Assembly: GCA_035610365.1 (NCBI GenBank)
Contig: CM069436.1
Span: forward strand, 2,780,937-2,844,936
DNA: 64,000 nt
Direction: 5' to 3'
Source of the DNA: Aquatica leii
Lineage: Eukaryota > Arthropoda > Insecta > Coleoptera > Lampyridae
The notes under the pieces were generated by a model. The model searched no databases. It saw only the letters and a list, made by a program, of their open reading frames with translations, and was not told the origin of the DNA. Positions within the stretch are counted from its first letter, which is position 1, and each line of letters starts with the position of its first letter. The translations under genes and the position numbers were made by a program. Below, piece after piece: positions 33,520 through 43,826 of this stretch.

Positions 33520-33719
33520 TTGCCTAAGCTTATGAATTTGTTCGTGCTTTACAATTACTACCTTATATTACATCCCTCCTCTCCTCTTAACTTCTTCCTG
33601 CTTCTCCATAATTCTTCCATCCACTCCGCTCCATTTCCGTTTTCGTCTAAGATTTCCTCTATTTTCATAACCTATTCTCTTAATTCACTTCATTTCTCTC
33701 TCATGTGGTTAACGTCCTC

Positions 33720-35263
33720 CGTCTCTTCTCCACATAGTCTGCACATCTTTTTTTTCAGTATTTGTTACCTAACTCCTCGTTCCCGTGCTATCATTTTCTT
33801 CCTTTTGTTGCTTTTGTTCTCTATATTCTTTAAATATTCTGGTACCCCTTCACTCTTGATTTCTTATAATTCCTATTATATCTGCCCTCTTTTATCCTTG
33901 TCCATCTTCTTGTTTTGCCATGTCCCTATCTTTCCTTATTATTTCTTCCCTTACCCCTACTTCCTCTTCTCTTAATCTTTTCACTTCTTCTCTCGCGTAC
34001 CCGTTTCTTTTGTAATACTCTTCTCTGCCCTCCTGCCCGTACTTCACTTTCCCTCCCTTTATCTCTTTCCAACATTTTTGCAGTATCTTGCATTTTATTC
34101 TTTCCCTTACTTCTTCCTCGTATTTTATGGCCCTTTTTCCTGTCTCTACTCTTATTTTTGCTACTTATACCTTCTCTCTCACAATATACCCCGGTGTATC
34201 TCTGTACAGTCCCAAAACCCATCTCCAGTATTTTTCCTGTAGTCCCTCTACCTCCCTCCACTTTTTCCAGACCCATATTTCCGCCCCATACATCACCACC
34301 CCCTTTATTAACTTTTCAGACAACAACTTTCTTTTATCCATATCCATCTCGAATATTTTTCCTCCACACCCCACACTTGTCCTATTAACCTGTTTCCTTT
34401 CCTCACTGTTTCCTTTATGTGTTCTCCCTCCTTATTATCCTGCTTCATGGTGTAGCCCAGGTATGTAAATTCCTTCACTTTCTGTACTCCCTCATACTTC
34501 CATTTCCACTCCTCTCTTTTTCTTTCCCCCTCTTTTTTTCTAAATATCATTACTTTTGTTTTCTCCGTGTTTACTTCCATTTCTTTTTTTTTTCATATAT
34601 TTTTCCAGCGTTTTCCTCATTTCTTTCATTTCCTTTTCCTCCTTAGCCACCATATTATTCCCTCTCTCGGGGAATTCTTCCCCTTTCCATATTTTGTTTA
34701 GTATTTCCGTCATCCTTTTTGCTACATTTTCTTCACCGTATACCCACTCTTCGCCTTGTATCCCATCCTCTCCTGCTGCTTTTCCTTTTTTTATCTTCTT
34801 TATTGCCTCTATTACTTCGCCTTCATTTATTCTATCCCTATCTCCTTCTTCTCGTCTTACTACTGCGTCTTTTCTTTTTTCTGATTTTGTTCTTCCCCTC
34901 CCAGCAGGTTCCTAAAATATATCTTCCATTCTTTAATTTGTATTCCCTTTGTCGTCATGTTTTTCTCCTTTCTTTCTTTAGGTACTTCCATACATCTTCT
35001 AACGCTTTTAATCCTTTGATTTGCTCCTCTTGTTTCCTCTTGCTTTCTTCCTTATTTCTCTTGCATGTTTTCTTGTATATTTTTACTGCTTCTTTGTATT
35101 CTTCATTCTCTTTTCTCCTTTTTTTCCACTGTCTTAATGCTCTCCTTGCATTTTTCTTTGCTTCCTTGCATTCTCTATCCCACCATTTCTTCCATCCTGT
35201 TTTCTCCCCATTCCACTTTCTAAATCTAACTATCTTTGTTGTTTTCTCCATCATCTCTCTCAT
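33720..35263 (-). pseudogene. K/E-rich LINE reverse transcriptase, core deleted
   Basis: The linker frame 35263-34955 has WKKWWDRECKEAKKNARRAL. A further frame gives IKKIKKGKAAGEDGIQGEEW and LNKIWKGEEFPE. The reading then jumps near 34670 straight to MVAKEEKEMKEMRKTLEKYM, KTKVMIF and VKEFTYLGYTM with LIGQVWG, so motif A, the GG loop and the Y-x-D-D box are deleted. Past it lie EIWVWKKWREVEGLQEKYWRW and, near 33750, a decayed C-terminal Cys/His region. The copy cannot retrotranspose by itself. Confidence 0.83.
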
Positions 35264-35361
35264 TTCCTCTAAACTCTCTTGTAATCCCTTCCATACCCAT
35301 ACCGTTTTCCCTATTCTCTCTTTATATCTTTTTATACCCTCTTCTGTCTACCATTTTTTTG

Positions 35362-36150
35362 TTATGTACTCCTCATTTTTTTTCTCTCTTCTCTTTCTCT
35401 TCCTTCCATTGTCAATTCCAGTGGTTGATGGTCTGACTCTACCCTTTCTCCCACTTTAAATGTATTCACCTTTTCTCCACCCTCTTTATTTGTCATTACA
35501 AACTCTATTATTGATTCTCCCCTTCCTTCTAAGTACGTATATTCCCCCATTCTTTTTTCTTTTCTGTTCCCATTCATTATTTCCCACCCTTTTTTGTTGC
35601 ACATTTCCAGCAGTTCTTCTCCCTCTTTATTTATCACTTTGTCCTTTGTTTGTCTCTTTCCCGTCCCTTTCCTTACTAATGTTCCCCCCTCTTCCCTTAT
35701 TCTTGCGTTGAAGTCCCCTCCTACTATTATCAATCCCTCCTCCCTCTCTTCTATCATCTCTTCTATGTTTTTCCTTGTCTCTTTCATTCTACTACTATAA
35801 ACCGTCACTACTTTTATTTTTATTTTTTCCCCAGTGTATGTTCCTTTCTACAACTCCTCTTTTCTGTTGCACTTTCTCTTTCTTTTCCTGATTCAACAAT
35901 TTTATTCTTATTGCCGTTATTACACCCCCCTTTGCTCTCCCTTTATTCTTCTCTCTTTCTGCATGTTGCACCACTCACTCAAATTCCTCCGACAACTCTT
36001 TTTCCCACCACTCCCATTCTTTTTTTTCCATCCATGTCTGCTGTAATCCTACTACATCCTGTTCCTTGATGTACTTCCAAAAATGTTGTTCCTTGTTTTT
36101 TATTCCCGCTACGTTCCAAAACAATACTCTCAGCTCACTCACCTCCTCTT
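35362..36150 (-). pseudogene. K/E-rich LINE endonuclease domain
   Basis: The frame 35808-35362 (148 residues) has LIIVGGDFNARIREEGG (Asp and Asn of the active site), WEIMNGNRKE, EYTYLEGRGESIIEFVMTN and VESDHQPLELTM (catalytic Asp-His). The upstream part (35810-36150), with the expected N-terminal Asn and Glu motifs, is broken over several frames. The fold is that of the exonuclease-endonuclease-phosphatase group used for target nicking. Confidence 0.85.
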
Positions 36151-36680
36151 GTGCTTCTTTCTTACTTTCTTTTTTTCCTTATTTTTTTACTTTTCCTTTT
36201 TCATCACTCATTATTCCTTTTCTTTGCCATTTCGTCAACTTTCTTTCCTTTATCGTCCCCCCTACGCCCTTTAGTTTTTTGCCTTTTGGTTACCTATTTT
36301 CTCTCCCCTTTCTTTGCTCAGGCCTCTATTCCTGTCGTTCCATATGTCTCTGTCTCCGTCTATCTCCATTTTTCTGTATCCTACCCATACTCTTTTCCCT
36401 TCCGCTTTTTTTTCCACCGCTATGTTCATTATTTCTTTTTGCACTCTTCTTTCTTCTCATGTCAAATCGTGACATATATATTCTTCTTATTCCTTAATTT
36501 CTTCTTTTCCGCCATCACCTTCTGCTTTTTCTCCCATCCACCCATTTCCGCCACAACTATCTCATTTTTTCTCTTTGTTTATTACTATCACTTTTTCACT
36601 TTTACTTTTACATTTAAGTTTTCTTCCAACATCAATGCTAAATCTTTTGTGGTTCTTCACTTCTCCACCCCTTTATCACG

Positions 36681-37076
36681 TTATTCTTCTTTTCCATCTT
36701 TCCTTATCTTCCGTTTTTTTCTCCAGTTTTCTATTCTCTCCACCAGTTCCTCTTTTACTTTATTCCACTTCTTTTCCTTTTCTTCTGTTTCTTTTTTCAT
36801 TTCTTTGATTTCTTGCCTTATTCCTTGCATATTTTCTTTTATCTGTTTCATCATTTCTCTCATTAATTCTTTTAACTCCTCCATTTCTTTCATTCCTCCT
36901 TCTGTTCTTGAGGTGTTTCCTTCGATTTCCTCCGTTATCTTTTGTTGTTTTCTTTCCTCTTTCAAATATTTGTTGTCTTTCCTTTTCCTTTTCCTCTTTC
37001 TCTCTTTTATTCGTTCCTTTTCCCTTTTTCGTGTTTTTGAAACGTTCCATTTGTAGTGATTTCGCTTTAATTTCAA
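36681..37076 (-). pseudogene. K/E-rich LINE ORF1, coiled coil
   Basis: This 131-residue minus-strand frame is almost wholly Lys, Glu, Arg and Asn, with heptad-like MKELMREMMKQIKENM and EIKEMKKETEEKEKK segments: a long coiled coil. ORF1 of several LINE clades trimerises through such a coil and binds element RNA. A parallel frame (37050-36760) is a shifted reading of the same DNA. No RNA-binding domain follows intact. Confidence 0.65.
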
Positions 37077-37080
37077 TTTA

Positions 37081-37416
37081 AATGCAATAATTTCTATTAA
37101 TGTAGGAGGGTGTTATCGCTGACCTTCTCGATAATACTGTTTATTCACTTTAATCTCACTTGTTCGTTACAGTTTTATACTTTTCCACCACGGTTTCTAT
37201 TTTTCACTTAATTTATTTATTATTTTACACCCTTCCTCCTTTACCCACCCCTTTTTTCTCTCTTTCTTTTCTCCTACTACCACTACTAACTCTAGTTCCT
37301 TCACTAACTATCTTCTCCAACGTCTACACTTGTATTGCACTTTTACGTTTCCTTAAATGTAAATACGACCTTCTACATCGAAAGTTACCGCACGAAGCTC
37401 AATAAAAGCTGATAAC
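37081..37416. other. Short spacer: LINE 5' end and flank
   Basis: This stretch of about 340 bases lies between the LINE ORF1 and the left ATAT flank of Gypsy copy 2. It probably holds the LINE 5' untranslated region. No gene seen. Confidence 0.5.
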
Positions 37417-37420
37417 ATAT

Positions 37421-37761
37421 TGCAACGATTTTAAAAACTACTACTAAATTTAACTAATTTTTAATAAACTAAAGCACAATACAACAATTACTAATAAAGT
37501 GTATATCTAGCGATATTTAAGAAAAACAACTTACAAGCATTAAATATGACTATCACTAGAGATTTAAGAGCACTGCCATCGAATAAAATTTACTTTTATT
37601 TATCTACACTGGCACACGCGTTAAATGTTTACTTCGCAACTTTATTCTTCACTTAAAATTGACAGCAAATTTCAGCAATTACCTTTTATGTTTTCATCTT
37701 ATCTGGGACATAAACATTTTGTTAATCGCTTTGAACAATCTCGAGGTTTCAAATCGTTTTA
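37421..37761 (-). repeat. 3' LTR of Gypsy copy 2
   Basis: On the minus strand it runs TAAAACG...GTTGCA, where the first TG has become TA. It aligns with 43246-43822 through TCTCGAGGTTT, ATCTGGGAC, ACACTGGCACACGCGTT-like, CTTACAAG and AACTAAAGCACAATACA words (plus strand). The purine-rich tract precedes it at 37762-37770 (GGGGACAG on the minus strand). Confidence 0.85.
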
Positions 37762-38000
37762 CTGTCCCCTCATCTGGACTGTTCCGTTCCAGCACAAGAA
37801 ACTGGACGTAGCACCGATAAAATTTTCTCCATATCGCCAACTTTCTAGTGTATAGAAGCAGAGTCAATAAACTTTTTCTGGCCCAATGTTCTGCTTCGAT
37901 GGTAACTGCAGACAGTTGAACGCCTGTTCATCCAAAGACGATCGCTAACATATTTGAAACTGTTCTCCAATCTAAACCGCAACAAGACTTCTGTGCCATA
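37762..38000 (-). pseudogene. Eroded macro-domain C-terminus and tail of Gypsy copy 2
   Basis: On the minus strand this DNA aligns with 10785-11046 of copy 1. Matching words include the stretch coding for GCGLDQLNWRTV (copy 2: TTGCGGTTTAGATTGGAG with AACAGTTTC), then CAGTTACCA, TTGGGCCAGAAAAAGT, and the end coding for VL.RNSP.. just before the LTR. The CCCH finger is lost: the first Cys codon is changed and about 27 bases carrying later ligands are absent. The N-terminal half of the domain is missing because the block 38010-38865 has replaced it. The reading frame is closed. Confidence 0.75.
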
Positions 38001-38009
38001 TTTTTCGTA

Positions 38010-38865
38010 TTTCGACAAAATTCTTACTACTGAACTAGCAGGAGCAACGTCACTGACTATACAATTTAAGTTTTCGTGTCTGACATGCGTGTGCTATGAG
38101 TAGATTGAATTTTGTAAGAAGTTTATCGGTTCAATCGTAAGTAATTTCTTTTTATTAAATTTAGATCGTTATTATTACGCTTTTAGTAATTTGAATTAAA
38201 TGAAGATCCTCTACTTGTATCACAGAAGTTAAATCAATTTTCTTTGAACTCAATTGCTCACAGGTAAATGACTACGGACGCCTTGTTGCTTTTGCTAATT
38301 TAAAACAAATTTGACGTAAGGTCGATGTCATTTATGTAAACTTAACTACTAAGGGTGAAAGTACAAATCCCTTTATAATCACGTCTCATACCTAGCAGAC
38401 CGATTCAACCCAGTATAATTATTGTGTATCTGTAGCTAAGTGTCAGTGTTGTTTTCAATGTGGTCTACAAGTAGCAAGTAGCAAGCCTTACAATTCAACT
38501 TTATTGATCTGCATTCTGCGTTACATATTTATTTCTTTCTTGTTTTAGTAAATTTTAAGATCATTACTTATATTTTAGTATCAGTCGAATCTATAGTTCA
38601 GCCTTCGGCTTGATTCAAACTTGTGTGATTTTTTGTACGTTGACTTGATCCGATCGAGTATCCTTATTTAAATATTCGTATACAAAACCAAAGTTTGCCA
38701 AACGTACGTTCATATGTACCTAGTCTCTGAATTAAAGACTCTACCAGTACGCTTGCAGTGGCATCTATTACCTAATCTCTTGATATAGTATAGCATTCTC
38801 AACCACGCCCACTCACCGACATCTTAGCTAAATATGCTGGCTTAGTTGTTACTAACAAAAGTCAC
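38010..38865. repeat. Foreign block inside Gypsy copy 2 (dispersed repeat D, copy 1)
   Basis: Sequence with no counterpart in copy 1 replaces the integrase C-terminus and the first half of the macro domain. Its right part (about 38590-38730) resembles 49260-49380: both share AGCCTTC(A/G)GCTT, TTTACGTTGACTT-like, ATTTAAATA and AGTTTG.CAAAC.(C/T)ACGTT words. It is non-coding. I take it as an insertion with loss of target sequence, of unknown class. Confidence 0.5.
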
Positions 38866-39745
38866 AAGTATGTAAAGTTGGTAACAGTCGTCTTCAGCAG
38901 TTTTTTCTTCCGATGTTTGTCAAAATTGAGCGCATGACAATCGTATTTCGCAGCCAAGCATGACACAGGATGGCGTGCGGCCTGTGCTCTCGATACCGAT
39001 AATTGGTAGCTATTACAAACAAGTGAAAGTACTGGTCCCTTTAATGTTTAAACGCCATTTTGGCTAAATATTTTTCCATTGTTTAATTCATCCGTTCAAG
39101 CATGCCATCAGACTGAGGACAGAAAAGCGTAGTTTTAGTTTTCTTAATTCTAAACAGTCCGCAAACTTCCTAAAATAAAGCATACTCGAAGTAACGGCTT
39201 TGGTCGGAATGTAATTCTAAAAGAACTCCGAACCAGTAAAAAAACATTCTTACCAAAACGTCTGAGATTCTTGTCGCCTTCTGATTTAGTATCCATCCAT
39301 TTTGTAAAGCAACCCATCGCCATCAAGATATAGTTATTTCCTAAATCAGATTCTGGAAACGGTCCTGAAATGTCAATCGCAACTCTCTTTAAAAGGTTTT
39401 CTACGTTACATTGTCGTATCGACGCTCTGTTTTATTTTCACTGAATCATTTCCAAATGCACAGACCGTGCACTTACCGCATCATTCTATGACGTCCTCTT
39501 TGCAATTCACCTCATAGGATCTTTTACGTACTTTCCCAAATGTCTTCTTCTCGCCAAAGTGTCCTTCTGTTGTATCATCGTGCAAATTCATCAACACCTC
39601 AAACACTCGAATCTTCGAAACTAACAGCTGCAGTGTGTTCTTATTTCAGTCTAAAGAAGTCCCACTGCGCCCAGTATATTTTAATGTTCCTACCCAAAAC
39701 ACACACTTCTTCTCAAGTTGCTCGTCGGCCGTTCGATTTTTAGTT
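38866..39745 (-). pseudogene. Integrase of Gypsy copy 2
   Basis: On the minus strand this aligns with integrase of copy 1: the STGQTPSCVMLG box near 38970, the GMVERIN region near 39100, the SDQ region near 39210, the DI.GPFPESD box near 39360, the zinc-binding part near 39460-39560 and the upstream WAQWDS region near 39670. Many stops and shifts. No open frame longer than a few dozen codons remains. Confidence 0.8.
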
Positions 39746-39899
39746 CAAGAATAGTTTTAATTCGGAATCAATTTTTTTGTTTACGAAAAAACTGCTCAGG
39801 TTCCTACTCGTCATCAACCAAAACAGTTCTTCAAAGAGATTCGATCTCTTCTTCTAGTTGTAAATAATAACTGCAATCTGCCGTACATGGTTTCCTTTA

Positions 39900-40700
39900 C
39901 AAGACATTAGCGTTGTCTTGTGTCTTACTAATACTCTTGCAATCTTTCGATCCATTTTGCTACTTGTCCTTCCAGATTACAAAACTCTAATAGCTATTTC
40001 AATGCGACTTGATTTGTCCATTTGCGTTCATAAAGATATTTATAAAAGTGCTCTATAGACTTGACGACTGCTAACAGTTTTCTTCTAGTCGCTAAATAAT
40101 GTATCTCTAACTTGAACAAAACTTTGCTAAAATACGCAATGACTATTTCTTGTCCATCTTGCACCTGCGCAAGAACTGCAGCTATGACGAAATTCTCTTG
40201 AATAATCGACAAAGTGACTGGGGTCTGCTTTAGTTGACGAGGAAACTGCAAACTTGATGCTTGTCAATTGGTTTTGGCCATGAATGCACTGCTCGGACTT
40301 CGTCTGGGTCAGTCATCTATCGATAAAACGTTACCAAGATATTGCACTTCTTTTTTAATTCGTAGTATTTCTTTTAGCTCAGTTTCGGATTTGCTTCACG
40401 TAGCCGTTAAACAATTCATTCAGTTTGTTCAAATCTTCTTCAAACGACGTTCCAACCACAATCACGTCATCCAGATAATCAAAGCGCCTCTTCAAAGACA
40501 GTTTTCGCAAGATAGTTTCCATCAAACCACTCTTTCAATACAATGTGAAGAACTACTGGGATTCTGGGATTCTGACAGAATATTTAAAATATCGTCAATT
40601 GGTAAAGGGTAACTGACCTTTTTGGTCACTTCGTTAAGTTATCTGTAGTCCACGCAAAATCTCGTTATTAGATCTTATTTTTACCACTGAAGGACTATGG
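39900..40700 (-). pseudogene. Reverse transcriptase end and RNase H of Gypsy copy 2
   Basis: Minus-strand pieces: TRFCVDYR.LNEVTKKVSYPLP.ID (RT fingers, about 40600-40680), then directly FDYLDDVIVVGTSFEEDLNKL (Y-x-D-D active site, about 40430-40490), then RNase H with AQVQDGQEIVIAYFSKVL and KLLAVVKSIEHFYKYLY in the frame 40251-39994. Between fingers and palm about 80-90 codons are missing. This copy shows what copy 1 lost, and so proves that the family encoded a normal RT. Confidence 0.83.
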
Positions 40701-41080
40701 ACTATGATGGACTATTTTAAAGTTTAATTACGCTTTGTATCTCCATGCCCGTTGATATTTATGTCTTTGTTTTTTCAACCAAGGTGCCTTCCATTGGTTC
40801 AATAACGCGACTGTAGTCTTCCCGAAAATTTCCACTCGAGCGCATCATCACCACACTTTGTGTATCTTTAGGACATGGATCGTGGACTTGTTCTAGTTTT
40901 CCAGACGCTCTTCTGTTCCTCATTTGAGTTCATTACAGAGTCGTCATACCAGACTTATTTTTCGACAGTTCCAAAATGTCATTTTTCTTCCACGAGCTAC
41001 TAGCTCTCAGAACACACGTCGCACTATTTCTTCGATGCTTTCTTGTGTTTGCGCGGGTACTTCTATAGCACAGCAGGGCT

Positions 41081-42306
41081 CAGTGGTGGCTTCTATATTA
41101 GGTCATTTGGTCAATGATCCTCCAAAAAAGTTATTTTATTAACTTTAAAATTACAGAAAATTTGCGTTTAAATGAAATTGTCAGCGTTTGAATTTCATGC
41201 GTGGAAATAATTGTCAATTTAAACGCAACAGATACGAAAGCTTGCAAATTTACCCGAAGCTGACACGTACTCGTGCCCGCATGTATACCAAATGTTAACT
41301 ATGTTAAAGCCGAATCATAAATGATAGTTATTGTAGGCAAGAGTGACACACATAATACAATTTTATACAAGTTAAAAAAAAAATCAGTACATGTTTAAAT
41401 GCTTTCGTGGGGTCTCTAGCCGGGCCTACTACTCAGTGCAATGTGCAGTGCAATGCTTACGTGACTTACGTCATTTACCATTATCTTCGTAGCACGTATG
41501 CGTAAAACAGATGCTGAAATGCACATTTCTTATCACATTGACAAAATTTACAGTCAATTTTCTTAGTTGACCGATAATATTCGTTTGTAAGAGACGACTT
41601 TTTTTTCATAATGACGGTGGTACAAAACATTAAAAAAATAATAGCTAATAATAGTTTACACGTTTAGAATTTAATGCTCGTCTTCAACCTTTACTTAAAA
41701 TTCGACAAACCAGTAAACATAAAAATAAAAAAGTCAACTGTTATTTTAAGAATTTTACTGTTTCGTATGTTTACTGTTTTCACATGATTCATTAATCTTT
41801 ATGGTGTAAAAATAAAGTTACGGATTTATAGCGTTAAAAGGAAAAGTAAAAAGCACTGGTTGTCGGGGAGTCACATAAAAAATTCTATGAATTATGCTAC
41901 TCTCAGTAGCGTCAATATTTGCTTACAATTGGACAGCGCTTACCAAAATTCAATTAAAGACCACAATAAAAATGTTTGTCAAAAAAGATACATCTTTAAA
42001 TAAAATAATTGATTGACTTTACCTATGACTACCGTAGAATGTGAGCAGTGTTTCTCTAAATTAAAAAAAAAATTGTAGGCAATCGGCAATAGTATTGGAC
42101 AAGAAAGATTGTGTGCATTAAAAACATTGTAAATTTCAATGAGCTTGTTATTGATCATTTTGGTAATTGTAAAGATAGACAAATATCTTAAATATAATTG
42201 AACTTAAAAATAAATCGTGTTATTGTACGAATGTTTTTTAGACTTTTTGCCTTAATTGCGTTTTTTTAAATGACCCTCTTGTATGTTTGATCACCAGCCG
42301 CCACTG
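41081..42306 (+). mobile_element. hAT-family DNA transposon remnant nested in Gypsy gag
   Basis: The element begins CAGTGGTGGCTT and ends AGCCGCCACTG, so the ends are inverted (CAGTGGYGGCT). It is flanked by 8-bp direct repeats GCAGGGCT (41073-41080) and GCAGAGCT (42307-42314), one mismatch apart. Removing it and one repeat rejoins gag as in copy 3 (GGAGCTCATCACTGCTTCGG there). Near 42010-42060 a frame reads LTLPMTTVECEQCFSKLK, the C-terminal dimerisation box of hAT transposases, followed by IGQERLCAL. The rest of the transposase is deleted, leaving 1,226 bp. Eight-base target duplications are the hallmark of hAT. Confidence 0.9.
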
Positions 42307-42314
42307 GCAGAGCT

Positions 42315-43125
42315 TATAACTGCCTCGGTGCGACGCCTGTTTTGCTGTTTCAAAGACATGAGTTAAAACGTCATTCAACGTCTTAGGTTAAGCTAATTGT
42401 AGAATCTACTGCGTTTCGCTGCCTCAAGGCCGTTTACAAAAGTTTAAGTAGTCTATTGCTCTAAAAAGATATCTGGTGCTGTAGGATACGCAAACCGTCA
42501 GCTTCCGACTCTTGAAGACAATCAGCAACTTTCTAAACCTGATTTTTTATTTAGACTTGGTATATTTGTTGAAGATAAGATTCTCCGTTTCTCATTTCTA
42601 AGCGTAAAATTAAAAGTTCATTATTTTCTTAGAGGTAGTCAGGAACAGTCTGCAAAATTTCAAACGCTTCTTCAAATAAAGCCAATATTAAAACTTTGCT
42701 TTCTGCTTTATGGTCTAACTATCGGTTATAGCTGCCGATTTAAACTATTTGTTGTAAATTGTCGATGGAACTTCTTTTGACTGATTTTTGCTTTAGTTTG
42801 TCTTCTAAGATTCTTAAATTTTTTCCAACTTTTGTTCTAATTTGTCTTCTACTTCTTCAGTTTTGTCTCTTACTGAATCTCTTGAAATCAAAATACCGCT
42901 TTGCTTTTTTTCTTGAATTATTTAAATCTAGTCTCCTGCACTAAATTGTATTGGTTCCCCAGTGGCCTTTATTTCATTTTTAATGCCAGTTTTCTTAATT
43001 TTCTAGCATTTTCTTTCATTTTCTGAAAATTTTCACAAAATGTGTTTTCTATATTTTTATTTATTAATTCTTGATCATTTTTTTATTTGAAAAATTGAAA
43101 TAGTTTTGCTTCTATGTTTACTGTT
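42315..43125 (-). pseudogene. Gag remnant of Gypsy copy 2 (N-terminal part)
   Basis: The minus strand carries decayed versions of the Gag coiled coil (ENSQKMEEN/KMEE-type words near 42960-43030 and 42770-42900) and, next to the hAT insertion, AKQASHR-like sequence matching copy 3 gag near 60620-60650. The remainder of gag, with QESIEEIVRRVFWE and a single decayed zinc knuckle (FWNCRK), continues on the other side of the hAT at 40920-41072. Confidence 0.72.
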
Positions 43126-43245
43126 TAAAAAACTAACTTATAAACAAACACACGCGAAACACGCACTAATCACTGGTTTGTTTAACACATAACAACGGTT
43201 TTATATTACGGTATGTTAAGATCGTCCTACATCTTACCGCCAATT

Positions 43246-43822
43246 GTAACAAATTTATAATTTATATTTAACTATTTATACGATTGTCTTAGATACGATA
43301 CGTAAACTAAAGCACAATACAGCTACCAAGTGATGGACTTACCGGCTACTTTTTGGTCACCAGTGAATTGGCGACGGACAATGAAAAAGTTAATAATTTC
43401 ACCAATAACCGTACAGTAGTTACGGAATCACCGGTAACTGGTTTTGTATTTCTATTAGTCGCTAATATTTTAGTAACAGCGACAAAGTCACCGGTACCGA
43501 TATCTCGCTTATCACTACAACTAACACTAATAAAATTAATAGCTAACGATATTTAAGAAACACACCTTACAAGTAAATTTAATCACTGAAGACTGATAAA
43601 CACTGTTACTTATCTACACTATTTATTTACACTGGCACACGCGTTCAACACTAATTTCGCAACTTTATTTAGACCGCCCAATTCTTCTTAATACTTAAGA
43701 GTGACTGTAACTTTCAGGGATTATCTTTTATATTCTCTCCTTATCTGGGACTAACACATTCTGTTCCTTTTGGTAATCATGTTGAATGATCTTGAATAAT
43801 CTCGAGGTTTTAAGACGTTTCA
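43246..43822 (-). repeat. 5' LTR of Gypsy copy 2, with an extra internal segment
   Basis: On the minus strand it runs TGAAACG...GTTACA and is followed after two bases by TGGCGGTAAGATGTAGG, a position fitting a tRNA primer site. It is 577 bases long against 341 for its partner, mainly because of an additional stretch of roughly 200 bases (about 43323-43525) rich in TCACCRGT words. Confidence 0.85.
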
Positions 43823-43826
43823 ATAT

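Larger units (their letters stand above)
33520..37080 (-). mobile_element. LINE with K/E-rich proteins, copy 1 (internally deleted)
   Basis: The plus strand is a 3.5-kb pyrimidine-rich (C/T) stretch because the minus strand encodes Lys/Glu/Arg-rich LINE proteins. Order on the minus strand: coiled-coil ORF1 (37076-36681), endonuclease (about 36150-35362), pre-RT linker (35263-34955), RT remnants (34915-34308) and C-terminal CxxC/H motifs (near 33750). A related copy is at 45470-50925. I cannot assign the clade. The 'IGQVWG' box after RT is one I have seen in many insect LINEs. Plus-strand frames here are shadows. Confidence 0.85.
37417..43826 (-). mobile_element. Gypsy-type LTR retrotransposon, copy 2, with both LTRs and ATAT flanks
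   Basis: Same family as copy 1, inverted. The LTRs (37421-37761 and 43246-43822) are related and the outer flanks are ATAT on both sides (37417-37420 and 43823-43826), a 4-bp target duplication. Between them, in minus-strand order: putative primer-binding site (TGGCGGTAAGATG, near 43243), gag (43120-42315), zinc knuckle (near 41000), RT (40700-40270), RNase H (40260-39900), integrase (39740-38866), a replaced block (38865-38010) and the macro-domain remnant (38000-37770). Protease is missing, and a hAT element (41081-42306) sits in gag. It is heavily mutated and older than copy 1. Confidence 0.9.

Noticed and set aside
33517-37056. Long plus-strand frames rich in F, S, L, P (up to 301 codons)
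   Set aside because: They are antisense readings of the K/E-rich LINE on the minus strand. The minus strand has endonuclease and RT motifs, the plus strand has none.
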